DNA of 64,000 nucleotides, taken from assembly GCA_041521345.1 (NCBI GenBank), contig JBGOHB010000007.1, one strand, 5' to 3'. This stretch comes from Virgibacillus_N oceani_A (GTDB lineage Bacteria; Bacillota; Bacilli; Bacillales; Amphibacillaceae). A program made the translations under genes and the position numbers. The number at the start of each line of letters is the position of its first letter. The first letter of the stretch is position 1. Positions 26,420-34,746 of the stretch are shown in pieces. The notes under the pieces were generated by a model. That model worked only from the letters and a program-made list of their open reading frames with translations. It did no database searches and had not been told where the DNA came from.

Positions 26420-27071
26420 TTGAGACAGCTCCTTTTTGTTTGATTTCTGCAAATGTGTCTGCATACATCTTTGCACGAGCCGTTAGATTTGTTAGTTCTT
26501 CTGGTGTAACATCCATATTACCTTTCACTAAGGAACCGCCTATTCCTACACCAATTGCCCCAGCCCAGAAAAATTCTTCCATATTTTCATGGCTGATACC
26601 TCCCGTAGGAAGTATCGGAACTTGTGACAAAGGTCCACGAACGTCTTTGATATAACTCGCTCCTAAACTTCTTGCCGGGAAAAGTTTGATTACATCTGCT
26701 CCTGCTTCAAAAGCACTTAGTATTTCTGTGGGCGTCATCGCGGCTGGCATACTTAGTACTCCATAGCGCTTCGTTAAACGGATTGTTTCTACATTTGTCG
26801 TTGGTGATATGACAAATTTCGCACCACTATTAATTACAAGTTTTGCTGTCTCAGGATCAAGAACAGTTCCAGCACCAATATACATTTCTTCTCCAAATTC
26901 TTTTACCGCTTCTTCAAGAGCCAGTGTCACTCCAGGTGTATCCGCAGTAACTTCTACTGTACGAATCCCCCCTTTCCATAAAGCTTCAATAATGGATAAG
27001 ATATTTTCACGCTGCTGTCCCCGGATGATCGCAACAACCCCATTTTCTTTAATCCTTCTTATACCTTCCAT
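26409..27071 (-). CDS. eda: KDPG/KHG (2-dehydro-3-deoxyphosphogluconate) aldolase
   Basis: Cleaves 2-keto-3-deoxy-6-phosphogluconate, or the galacto epimer, to pyruvate and glyceraldehyde 3-phosphate. 220-residue class I aldolase: GVVAIIRGQQRENILSIIEALWKGGIRTVEVTADTPG, YIGAGTVLDPETAKLVINSGAKFVISPTTN, the Schiff-base Lys in GADVIKLFPARSLGASYIKDVRGPL, and ILPTGGISHENMEEFFWAGAIGVGIGGSL. It lies 14 nt after kdgK copy 2, so kinase and aldolase are coexpressed. Completes the Entner-Doudoroff-type lower branch. Confidence 0.94.
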   Translation of the reverse strand: MEGIRRIKENGVVAIIRGQQRENILSIIEALWKGGIRTVEVTADTPGVTLALEEAVKEFGEEMYIGAGTVLDPETAKLVINSGAKFVISPTTNVETIRLTKRYGVLSMPAAMTPTEILSAFEAGADVIKLFPARSLGASYIKDVRGPLSQVPILPTGGISHENMEEFFWAGAIGVGIGGSLVKGNMDVTPEELTNLTARAKMYADTFAEIKQKGAVSNEF

Positions 27072-27085
27072 CGTTCTTCCTCCTG

Positions 27086-28033
27086 CTATCTAGCGACATC
27101 TTCAATATGTGACGCATATTTACTTAATTCACTTCTGTCAGGCAAACCTTCTACATCCCCGTCTACTTTAACAACGACGGACCCCACTAGATTTCCACGT
27201 GCAACACTTTCATTTATCGATAATTTATCAAGTAGACCAGAAAGAAATCCTGCGCAGAAACCATCACCAGCACCAACAGGGTCTCTAACATCGCTAACCG
27301 CAACAACAGGTACACGTTCTGACTTTTCTTCTGTTACATAATAAGCACCATCTGCACCTGTTTTAATCACTGCTAATTCTGCCCCAGATTGTAGTATTCT
27401 TTTCCCGATTTCGTTTGGATCCCTCGTATTATATAAGAAATGTCCTTCATCTACCCCTGGTAAAACGATATCTGCATGAGAAATAAGTTCTAGTAGTACT
27501 TTTCTAGCTTTTTCTTCGGGCCATAAATTTATTCTTAGATTTGGATCAAGAACAACCTTCAGGCCATTCTTTTTTGCTAATTCTACTGCATGTAAAATTG
27601 TTTCGTAACAGGATTCACTTAAAGCAGGGGTGATTCCAGTAACATGTAAATACTTCGCCTTCTTCAAGTATTCTTCATTAATGTCATTTACGTTCAATCT
27701 ACTGGCTGCGGATCCTTTTCGGTAATACTGAATCCGAAACTCAGATATCGTTCGCAATTCTTTAAAATACAGTCCTGTAGGTGCATCTTTATCGTATTTA
27801 ACTTGACTAATATCCACTCCCTCTCCTCTTAAAAAGGAGACGAGTGCTTTCCCAAATTCATCATCACCTACTCTGCTAATCCAACCTGCCTTATGGCCTA
27901 GTTTGGATAATCCCATAGCAACGTTTGATTCTGCTCCGCCAAACCTGCGTGAAAAGCTTGTCGCATAACGCATATGGCCTTGGGAATTCGGAGTAAATAA
28001 TACCATCGTTTCTCCAATTGTTATAACATCCAC
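27086..28033 (-). CDS. kdgK: 2-dehydro-3-deoxygluconate kinase (PfkB family), copy 2
   Basis: 315-aa sugar kinase starting MDVITIGETMVLFTPNSQGHMRYATSFSRRFGGAESNVAMGLSKLGHKAGWISRVGDDEFG. It has the KDG-kinase-like YFKELRTISEFRIQYYRKGSAAS and VVLDPNLRINLWPEEKAR, and the catalytic RDPVGAGDGFCAGFLSGLL. Immediately upstream of eda and 36 nt after lacI, so this copy is the one tied to Eda. Same family as copy 1 at 19212 but clearly divergent, so not a recent duplication. Confidence 0.87.
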   Translation of the reverse strand: MDVITIGETMVLFTPNSQGHMRYATSFSRRFGGAESNVAMGLSKLGHKAGWISRVGDDEFGKALVSFLRGEGVDISQVKYDKDAPTGLYFKELRTISEFRIQYYRKGSAASRLNVNDINEEYLKKAKYLHVTGITPALSESCYETILHAVELAKKNGLKVVLDPNLRINLWPEEKARKVLLELISHADIVLPGVDEGHFLYNTRDPNEIGKRILQSGAELAVIKTGADGAYYVTEEKSERVPVVAVSDVRDPVGAGDGFCAGFLSGLLDKLSINESVARGNLVGSVVVKVDGDVEGLPDRSELSKYASHIEDVAR

Positions 28034-28068
28034 GGTTTTCCCTCCTTTGTGGAGATGACATCTGATAT

Positions 28069-29088
28069 TTAGGTTTTCAACTTACTTTTGGTGGAAGAAG
28101 CTCTTTTTATTAATTTTGGTTCAAAACGGTGAACATCTCCAACGTTAGAATCACTTTGTTTTATTTTCTCAATTAATAACTCAGCTGCTTCCCTTCCAAT
28201 ATCAAAAGCAGGCTGGGCAACCGTTGTTAACGCAGGGTTGAAAATATCCGCAAATGAAATATCATCAATTCCAATAAGTGCTAATTCCTCTGGTATCTTC
28301 ATATTGTTTGTTCTCACATATTTCAGTATTTCCATAAATATTAAGTCATTGGTGGCGATAATTGATTCTGGTCGATTTGGTAATTCCAGTAGCTTAGTTA
28401 ATCTTGCCTGCATTTCGTTAATTGGTGATGCAATTACGTAATTTTCTTCAAAATGAAGACCGTGTTCCTCTATCCCTATTTTATAACCTGCTAGACGTTC
28501 CCATCTTGCTGATATCGTCGTAGGAGCCATTGTCATGATGGCAATTTTTTCATAACCATTGCTCACAAGCTCCTCTACACATATTTTTGCTGCTTTTTTA
28601 TTATCCAGCAGTAAAGAGCTCACCTGTATATCAGATAATATACGGTCGATAAATACAAGTGGAAGATTTCGCTTCCATAAATCTCGATACAGATCATTAT
28701 TGCTTTGTGTAGGCATCGAAATAATACCATCTACTTGATTTGATAGAAGCATTTCAATGTAACGTTTTTCTTTTTCTGGATTATCGTCTGCATTACAAAT
28801 AATGACATGATATCCCTTTTCGTTACATACATCCTCAATTGCTCGCACTACCTTCGTATTGAAGCCATATAAAATATTTGCCAAAATAACACCAATTGTT
28901 GTTGTTTTTTTTTGTTTTAAACTTCTGGCAATCTTATTCGGACTATACTCTAACTCTTCAATTACCTTTTTTATTCGTTCTCTTGTTTCTACTCCCATAT
29001 ATTCATATCTACCATTTAAATATTGGGAAACGGTACTTTTAGAAACACCAGCACGTTTTGCTACATCACCAATTGTTACCGCCTTCAT
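28069..29088 (-). CDS. LacI-family transcriptional regulator (KdgR-like)
   Basis: First gene of the hexonate operon, autoregulated by its position. The helix-turn-helix at the N-terminus (VTIGDVAKRAGVSKSTVSQYLNGRYEYMGVETRERIKKVIEELEYSPNKIARSLK) is canonical LacI. The periplasmic-binding-like sensor domain follows (TTTIGVILANILYGFNTKVVRAIEDVC, GIISMPTQSNND, ATNDLIFMEILKY, LALIGIDDISFADIFNPALTTVAQP). ATG 29088 gives 339 aa. Its Shine-Dalgarno is an uninterrupted run of eight G (29097-29104), 8 nt before the start. In B. subtilis the related KdgR represses kdgRKAT; the same gene order regulator-kinase-aldolase supports that analogy. Confidence 0.9.
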   Translation of the reverse strand: MKAVTIGDVAKRAGVSKSTVSQYLNGRYEYMGVETRERIKKVIEELEYSPNKIARSLKQKKTTTIGVILANILYGFNTKVVRAIEDVCNEKGYHVIICNADDNPEKEKRYIEMLLSNQVDGIISMPTQSNNDLYRDLWKRNLPLVFIDRILSDIQVSSLLLDNKKAAKICVEELVSNGYEKIAIMTMAPTTISARWERLAGYKIGIEEHGLHFEENYVIASPINEMQARLTKLLELPNRPESIIATNDLIFMEILKYVRTNNMKIPEELALIGIDDISFADIFNPALTTVAQPAFDIGREAAELLIEKIKQSDSNVGDVHRFEPKLIKRASSTKSKLKT

Positions 29089-29194
29089 CAATTTAGCCCC
29101 CCCCAACTGAGACGTCACCATCTTTAGAACAACTATAGAAAACGATCCCCGCCAATACTTTTCTACTATATAAACAAAAGAATTATAGATAATC

Positions 29195-29277
29195 TTAATC
29201 GATTTACTAAGAAATCAATTAGTTTAGTAAATCGATTTATCTTAATACAGTATATTTCTTTTGCAAGCGTTTTACAA
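29195..29277 (-). promoter_or_regulatory. lacI operon promoter with cre box and double LacI-type operator
   Basis: Minus-strand TTGTAA (29272-29277) and TATACT (29249-29254) are 17 bp apart. The spacer contains a cre-like sequence (TTGCAAGCGTTTTAC on plus, 29261-29275). Downstream lie two near-identical palindromes, TAAATCGATTTA (29228-29239) and TTAATCGATTTA (29195-29206), 33 bp centre to centre, inside a larger 14-bp inverted repeat. The central CG is usual for LacI-family operators. A third copy with one change precedes dctP copy 2. Confidence 0.7.
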
Positions 29278-29386
29278 GCACTTTTTTTCTTTTTTTCATC
29301 CTTTTTTTGTTTACATTAATTAACAACAAATATGAACAAATAAAAAAATCCTAGAATTTCCCCTAGCATATTTTGATATATCGTAT

Positions 29387-30145
29387 TTATCTCCCTAGCC
29401 AACCTCCATCAACAGCTAGTAAATGTCCGTGTACAAAATTAGACGCATTGGATGCTAAGTAAATAATAGCTCCTTTAAAATCCTCTGGCGTTCCCCAACG
29501 ACCAGCAGGAATTCTTTCCATTATTTGACGGCTTCGCGTATTATCATGGATCAATGCTTCATTCATATCCGTAGCAATATAACCAGGAACAATTGCATTA
29601 ACATTTACTTGATGCTCGGCCCATTCATTCGAAAGCGCTTTTGTAAGTTGAGCAACTGCCCCCTTCGCTGACGCATATGCAGGAATAGTTATACCACCTT
29701 GATAAGAATTTAATGAAGCGATGTTAATGATTTTTCCACTTTTTCTTGTTACCATATGTTGTCCAGCTTTTTGAGATAACATCCAAACAGTTTTCAAATT
29801 CACATTTATCACATCGTCCCAATCTTCTTCTGAAAAATCCACAGCAGGAGAACGGCGCTGAATCCCAGCATTATTGACTAGAATATCTAATTTTCCATAG
29901 ACTTCAATAGCTGAAGGAACTGCTCTTTTCACTTGTTCCATATCGAATAAGTCACAAGGGATAATTTCACAATTTCTTCCTAAAGTTTCTATCTCCTCTT
30001 TGACATGAAGCTGTGAGGCATCTCGTTGTAGCAATACGATATCAGCACCAGCTCCCGCCAACGCGATTGCTAAAGTGCGACCAATCCCTCTCGTAGCTCC
30101 AGTTATTGCAGCTACTTTTCCTTTTAAAGAAAATAAATCTATCAC
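29387..30145 (-). CDS. kduD: 2-dehydro-3-deoxy-D-gluconate 5-dehydrogenase (short-chain dehydrogenase)
   Basis: NAD(P)-dependent oxidoreductase converting 2,5-diketo-3-deoxygluconate to 2-keto-3-deoxygluconate in uronate breakdown. 252 aa: LKGKVAAITGATRGIGRTLA cofactor loop, LDILVNNAGIQRR, Ser-Tyr-Lys catalytic set in ASLNSYQGGITIPAYASAKGA, and the KduD-like tail RIPAGRWGTPEDFKGAIIYLASNASNF plus VDGGWLGR. Gluconate 5-dehydrogenase is a close alternative. It lies upstream of lacI with its own 5' region. KduI and the uronate hydrolases that would feed it are not in the window. Confidence 0.82.
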   Translation of the reverse strand: MIDLFSLKGKVAAITGATRGIGRTLAIALAGAGADIVLLQRDASQLHVKEEIETLGRNCEIIPCDLFDMEQVKRAVPSAIEVYGKLDILVNNAGIQRRSPAVDFSEEDWDDVINVNLKTVWMLSQKAGQHMVTRKSGKIINIASLNSYQGGITIPAYASAKGAVAQLTKALSNEWAEHQVNVNAIVPGYIATDMNEALIHDNTRSRQIMERIPAGRWGTPEDFKGAIIYLASNASNFVHGHLLAVDGGWLGR

Positions 30146-30777
30146 ATTTTCTCCCCCTTATTATTGGAGTCCATAATAAAACACACAGTTTTTTCTTTGT
30201 ATCAGATTAATTTCTGATAAAGTAAGTTTCAACTATTTTTCACTCGTTCCGGGATTTATCCCCGTAATAATTCGCGTTCCTCTCAAATTTCCCGGCCTTT
30301 CAGTTATTAGGTATTCACCATCTTGATGAAATACATGGAAACATATTAATCAGTTGATATGTTTCTTCCTTTCATATACTGATTGTGCCAGGACAATGAT
30401 ATGTCGCATCCTCACCGACAACCGTTGGATTAATCCAAATTGATTTATTACAGAGTCTTCTAGAGTAATACTTTCGAAAGGGAAAGTTACCATACACCGT
30501 ACAAGGACTCATATTACTTCATCTTGGGTCAACACCACCAATCCCAATTAATCGTCGACGAAGCTTTGCATGGCACTCTGACATTTTCTACAATCTAGGT
30601 TACCCCAAATATTGTACATGTAACAGTTTTAACATCTTCATGTTTAACACCTATATAAATGGAATTTAATAACTTCAACTTAGTACACTGCTTGCGAACT
30701 ATGGAATCATAACGTTTTCTGTCTAATATATATCTACTTTTACAATTTCATGAGCGTATTCAGCTCAAAACAAAGCT
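30146..30777. other. Gene-less stretch between xynA and kduD, perhaps with coding relics
   Basis: No intact gene. On the minus strand around 30290-30580 the translation reads protein-like (VYGNFPFRKYYSR, then IWINPTVVGEDATYHCPGTI) but is broken by several stops; I cannot name the family. A possible fragment of the 22090 repeat's right end (AAAACAGCC after a CGGGTT block) is at about 30860-30885, beyond the terminator that begins at 30778. Confidence 0.35.
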
Positions 30778-30800
30778 GACGCCGCTTAAGAAACGGCGTC
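30778..30800 (-). terminator. Terminator downstream of xynA
   Basis: GC-rich 7-bp stem GACGCCG/CGGCGTC with a 9-nt loop, followed on the minus strand by AGCTTTGTTTTG. It is about 170 nt behind the xylanase stop. Confidence 0.6.
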
Positions 30801-30969
30801 TCGCTTCGTAATTCTTTCTATTTCTACGACAGGCATCTTTATATTCTATTTTCTCGGGTTCACTTCATTCCCGCAAAACAGCCTTTTATTGCTGGCGTTA
30901 TTGTCATGTGCTTACAAAGGGAGTTAACCGTCTATCATCAACGTCAAAAGTTGCTTCGTCATTTGATAA

Positions 30970-33846
30970 TTAATCCGACACAATATAGCATTCACGGATC
31001 TGATCGTTGCCCTTAGTGTCCACATAAACCTTATATGGTCCCACCTGATAGACGTCTGCCGCGTTGTTCCTGATTAGTAGCTCTTCAGTGAAAGCCTCAT
31101 CCGTCGAACCATCGGAGTATAATTCCTTAACAATTACTGTCAGCCTGTTCTGATTACCTTTGAGTCTCTCTACCGTAGCAGCTGGCGTCGCACTGTCGAC
31201 AGTGACTACCGGGAGAATTTCCGCGCCAAGTATTTCGGAACCTTCATAGACAACAACTGCATAATTTGCGTCCGCCTCAACATCGTTACCATTAACACTG
31301 ATTATCGCTTGGCCGTCTTCGAATGTCGTGGAAGCCAATGAAGCGCCGTCCTTTTTCAACACCGCTTTGGAACCATCAGGGACATCCGCCTTGACGGGAA
31401 TATTGGTGTCACGCTCACTTACGATACGCTCCACCGGGGAGAGGCTTATTTCTACGCCCAGACTCGTTAAGTCTTCGTCTAAATAGTCGGACACGTACTC
31501 ATAGAGCTTAACACGAAGGGATGCATCGTCCTCCGGCGAATCGACTCTTTGAGTCACGAAACCGTATTCGTTTCCGTGCAGCGCATAAGTATCATCACTT
31601 GAACCAGTATGCGAAAATAGTGTCGTCTCGCCTGTATCGGGATCTATTTCCGTGTTAAACCATACCGCTCGGTCTAATGCACTATCTGAAATAGTTGAGT
31701 CTGTGCGCAAAGCTGCTGTATCGTCGCTGCTCAAATCCCGATACATAATAGATGGGGCGACAAGGCCACCGTGAACCAGACTTAACATTGTGTATCCAGT
31801 ATATCCGTTCTCGCTAGTATATTGTCCCGGGTCGGGGCTGGTTTGCTCATTAAAGATAAATCTCATATTGTCCTGGATCAGCTCCGGTTCTATAATAATA
31901 TCGTCATCTATGGTGACAGGAGTACCCGCAAGCCCTCGTTTGCCAGTCGGATCGACGGAGTCTAGGTTCATATTGGTCAGAGCCAGACTTGAGTTGACGG
32001 GGACAACGATATAAGTATTACCGGATTCAATAGTTTTTGCCACTCTATAATAATTTTCTGGCGTATTGAAATCTGTAACACGCGTTGGAATAATCGGGTC
32101 CCAGTTCTGATCCCACAGAGATTTCTTCAAAGTCAATGTTTTCAAATAATCATCGTCTATACTACTATCTGTATTAATAGTGAGTGTGCCACTTGTATGT
32201 TTTGGTAAGGGCTGAAATTCCTTGCTGTTGAGCATTGCCAGTTTACCATCGTCTATATTATTGAACGCTTGAAACAGTTTGGGTTCGGTTTCACCGTCAC
32301 TGAAGCGGATATTGACTGATGAGCTGTAGCCCGTATCCGGATAGTTTAGATCATTCTCCCATTCGGCGGTCATATGCCCAAAGTTTACTGTATACGTCGT
32401 CGATATATTTGGGGATTCCTTCCAAGCTATTTTTATCGTCGCCACGGCTGGCTCCCCAGCGTTCACCGCACCGTTTTCTGGATTGAGCGTAACTTCGACG
32501 TCAACATCATCGTCGGGATATTCGTATGCGAAGTTCGCTTCAGAAAAGTCAATGTTTGACACGTCCTTTGGCACGTTAACATCAAATTCGGTTTTGTCCG
32601 CGACATTGAAATCTTCGTCGCCGAAATCAAACGACGTGAGCTTTGGCGGCAACTCATCGAGCCCGAGATAGGCATCCGGATTTATTATAGCCCAATACGC
32701 TTCTTTTGGTGCACGATTGGAGTCGAATGGCATTGGATAACCCGAGCTGCGCCAGCTGTTGTTATCATCCACGCCCCAGAATGTAACGCGTTCTATATAA
32801 TCGGAGTACTTCTTATATAATGCGAACAGCTGGGCATACACTACCGCCTGCTCCTCCAATTGCGCCTCTGTAGGGGGAACGCTGGCCGAAGTGCCATTGA
32901 GTTGTACATCGAGTTCGGTTATGCTGATTTTTGTCCCGGTTTCACTATATATCTTTAAAACTTCCTCTAAGTTATCTATATTGATTCTTGTGTTGTAATG
33001 CCCCTGTATCCCAATGCCCTCGATCAGTTTCCTGCCGTTTGCCTCAGGGTGTTCATTCGCATATCTTTCATTAAGCTCATTGACCATTGAGGCAATAGCG
33101 ATTGCTTTGTTAGGGAGTTCTTCGTCGTTAAAATCATTGTAATACAGAGTTGCATCCGGAGCAGCCTCACGTGCGAACAAGAATGCATCATAGATATAAT
33201 CCCATCCATTTCCGCCGTCAGCGTAGGCTTCATACCATCTGGCCGTCCGTTCCATTGGATTAATGCCGGAACGAAGCGCGTTCCGCCAGTCAGTCGGATT
33301 TTCCGGATTATCCCTAAATGCTTCGTTAACAACGTCCCAGGCGTCGAGCTTATTATCACCCTCGCTAAAATGCCCAGCGACAGTCGAAATATACCTTTCC
33401 AAGCTGGCCTTTGCCTCTTCATAATTCAGATCACTCGGTGGCCATCCAGCCGACTGATTATGCCATGCCAGTGCGTGCCCTTTCGTATAGAAACCGTCGG
33501 TATTGACTTGAGTTAACATGTTGTCGACTGATGTAAAATTCGGTTCGCCAGTTGAATCGCGCCATATAGAGTCCGGCTTCGTAGCATTTTCGGGTGTCAG
33601 CGCATTATAGTGGAACTTCATGAAATCATACTTCTCTTCATTGTTTAAGTCAAACGGACTTACAACGTTGCCGATCATGAAATAGTCCTCGTAGACTTCT
33701 TTCAGCGGCACAACTTCTGCCGATGAAGTATTGAAATTCTCTGCCGATGAAGTATTGATTTCCGACATTGCGGTATCGGTAAACAAAACCAACATAAAAA
33801 CCAGCGCTAAAAAATATGTTAATAGATTTCTAGCTTTTTTCTTCAA
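30970..33846 (-). CDS. Secreted multidomain endo-1,4-beta-xylanase (GH10)
   Basis: 958-residue secreted enzyme that cuts xylan backbones. Signal peptide at 1-28 (LLTYFLALVFMLVLF), then a tandem NTSSAE repeat. The GH10 barrel spans about 45-390: GNVVSPFDLNNEEKYDFMKFHYNALTPENATKPD, GHALAWHNQSAGWPP, acid/base Glu in LDAWDVVNEAFRD, nucleophile Glu in KISITELDVQLNG, and VTFWGVDDNNSWRSS. The remaining 550 residues hold an Ig-like module (about 395-490), a large unrecognised beta-rich region and a C-terminal module. The start is TTG, 10 nt after AAAGGA. The coding DNA is visibly richer in G and C than its neighbours, and both flanks are long relic-like spacers, which suggests acquisition. Confidence 0.9.
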   Translation of the reverse strand: MKKKARNLLTYFLALVFMLVLFTDTAMSEINTSSAENFNTSSAEVVPLKEVYEDYFMIGNVVSPFDLNNEEKYDFMKFHYNALTPENATKPDSIWRDSTGEPNFTSVDNMLTQVNTDGFYTKGHALAWHNQSAGWPPSDLNYEEAKASLERYISTVAGHFSEGDNKLDAWDVVNEAFRDNPENPTDWRNALRSGINPMERTARWYEAYADGGNGWDYIYDAFLFAREAAPDATLYYNDFNDEELPNKAIAIASMVNELNERYANEHPEANGRKLIEGIGIQGHYNTRINIDNLEEVLKIYSETGTKISITELDVQLNGTSASVPPTEAQLEEQAVVYAQLFALYKKYSDYIERVTFWGVDDNNSWRSSGYPMPFDSNRAPKEAYWAIINPDAYLGLDELPPKLTSFDFGDEDFNVADKTEFDVNVPKDVSNIDFSEANFAYEYPDDDVDVEVTLNPENGAVNAGEPAVATIKIAWKESPNISTTYTVNFGHMTAEWENDLNYPDTGYSSSVNIRFSDGETEPKLFQAFNNIDDGKLAMLNSKEFQPLPKHTSGTLTINTDSSIDDDYLKTLTLKKSLWDQNWDPIIPTRVTDFNTPENYYRVAKTIESGNTYIVVPVNSSLALTNMNLDSVDPTGKRGLAGTPVTIDDDIIIEPELIQDNMRFIFNEQTSPDPGQYTSENGYTGYTMLSLVHGGLVAPSIMYRDLSSDDTAALRTDSTISDSALDRAVWFNTEIDPDTGETTLFSHTGSSDDTYALHGNEYGFVTQRVDSPEDDASLRVKLYEYVSDYLDEDLTSLGVEISLSPVERIVSERDTNIPVKADVPDGSKAVLKKDGASLASTTFEDGQAIISVNGNDVEADANYAVVVYEGSEILGAEILPVVTVDSATPAATVERLKGNQNRLTVIVKELYSDGSTDEAFTEELLIRNNAADVYQVGPYKVYVDTKGNDQIRECYIVSD

Positions 33847-34630
33847 TAATTTTCATTCCTTTCATAACTTTGATCCCTTCTTTTTTTGGTGATTCGGTGT
33901 GTTGATGGATATTATTAATTGATACAACAACCAATTTAGATGTTCCCATCATATTTTGGTTATATGTGAATTTTCTGGTTGATCATACAAACTAAATACA
34001 CCATGTCCACTACATTATTGTACTCACGCACCCCCTTGAAAAATGTATGTCTGTTATCATTCCTGTCTATATCACCCCCCTTCTGGTTTACGTAGTGTCA
34101 AAATTTTTAAATAAAACCTTTATTTAACTGGCTTTCACCAGTTGTTTCTATATACTCCTTAAAAGTTAGAAATCGATCAGGGATTTTATTACTATTTGTT
34201 TTAACCGTTAGCGTCGGTACGGTTTATCAGGTCGGAAATTTCACGTTCATTTTATCTTTCAGCTATTTACCGGACCCTGAGAGTACGGTTCCATTACCAG
34301 AAAACTATCTGGAAAGTTATGCTGTAGCTGGATTGGAAACTGTTCCTTATATCCCTCTTTATAAAATTGATTTTCCTAACCGCTATACCGTTCTGTCTCT
34401 ACGGAAGTGGATTCAGACGATCTGAATGTTAATTTCAGGCACTCATAATTTGGATTAATTTACATAGCTTATAAATATATAGCATGGCTTCTAGAACACT
34501 AACCTTTAAAATATGTAATGCTAACTATCTACTTTTTTCAAAAATGGTTGCAAGAACAATGACAGCGGTTACATTACTTATAATAAAGTAATTTACTCTG
34601 AATTTATCAATAAATAAATTCTAAAGAAGA
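33847..34630. other. Long gene-less stretch upstream of xynA
   Basis: Contains the xylanase promoter region on the minus strand (including a G6 run at 34073-34078, no clear cre box). On the plus strand an uninterrupted frame from about 34109 to 34424 (105 codons, no proper start) translates with a hydrophobic stretch and then LPDPESTVPLPENYLESYAV; I do not recognise it, and it may be a gene remnant or chance. Confidence 0.35.
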
Positions 34631-34649
34631 GAGATTAACTATTAATCTC
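34631..34649 (-). terminator. Probable terminator of dctP copy 2
   Basis: 8-bp stem GAGATTAA/TTAATCTC with a 3-nt loop, followed on the minus strand by TCTTCTTTAG. It is about 100 nt behind the stop; the U tract is weak. Confidence 0.5.
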
Positions 34650-34746
34650 CCTTCTTTCTTTTATCTCATGTTTACCTGACTTTGGGAAAGGTGTTGTGCC
34701 AATAACGCCGCTAACCTTCCTCTGATTTCAGATAATTTATTTCTCT

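Noticed and set aside
30970..33846. Short open frames on both strands within the xylanase gene
   Set aside because: All fall within the continuous GH10 frame; composition alone explains them.
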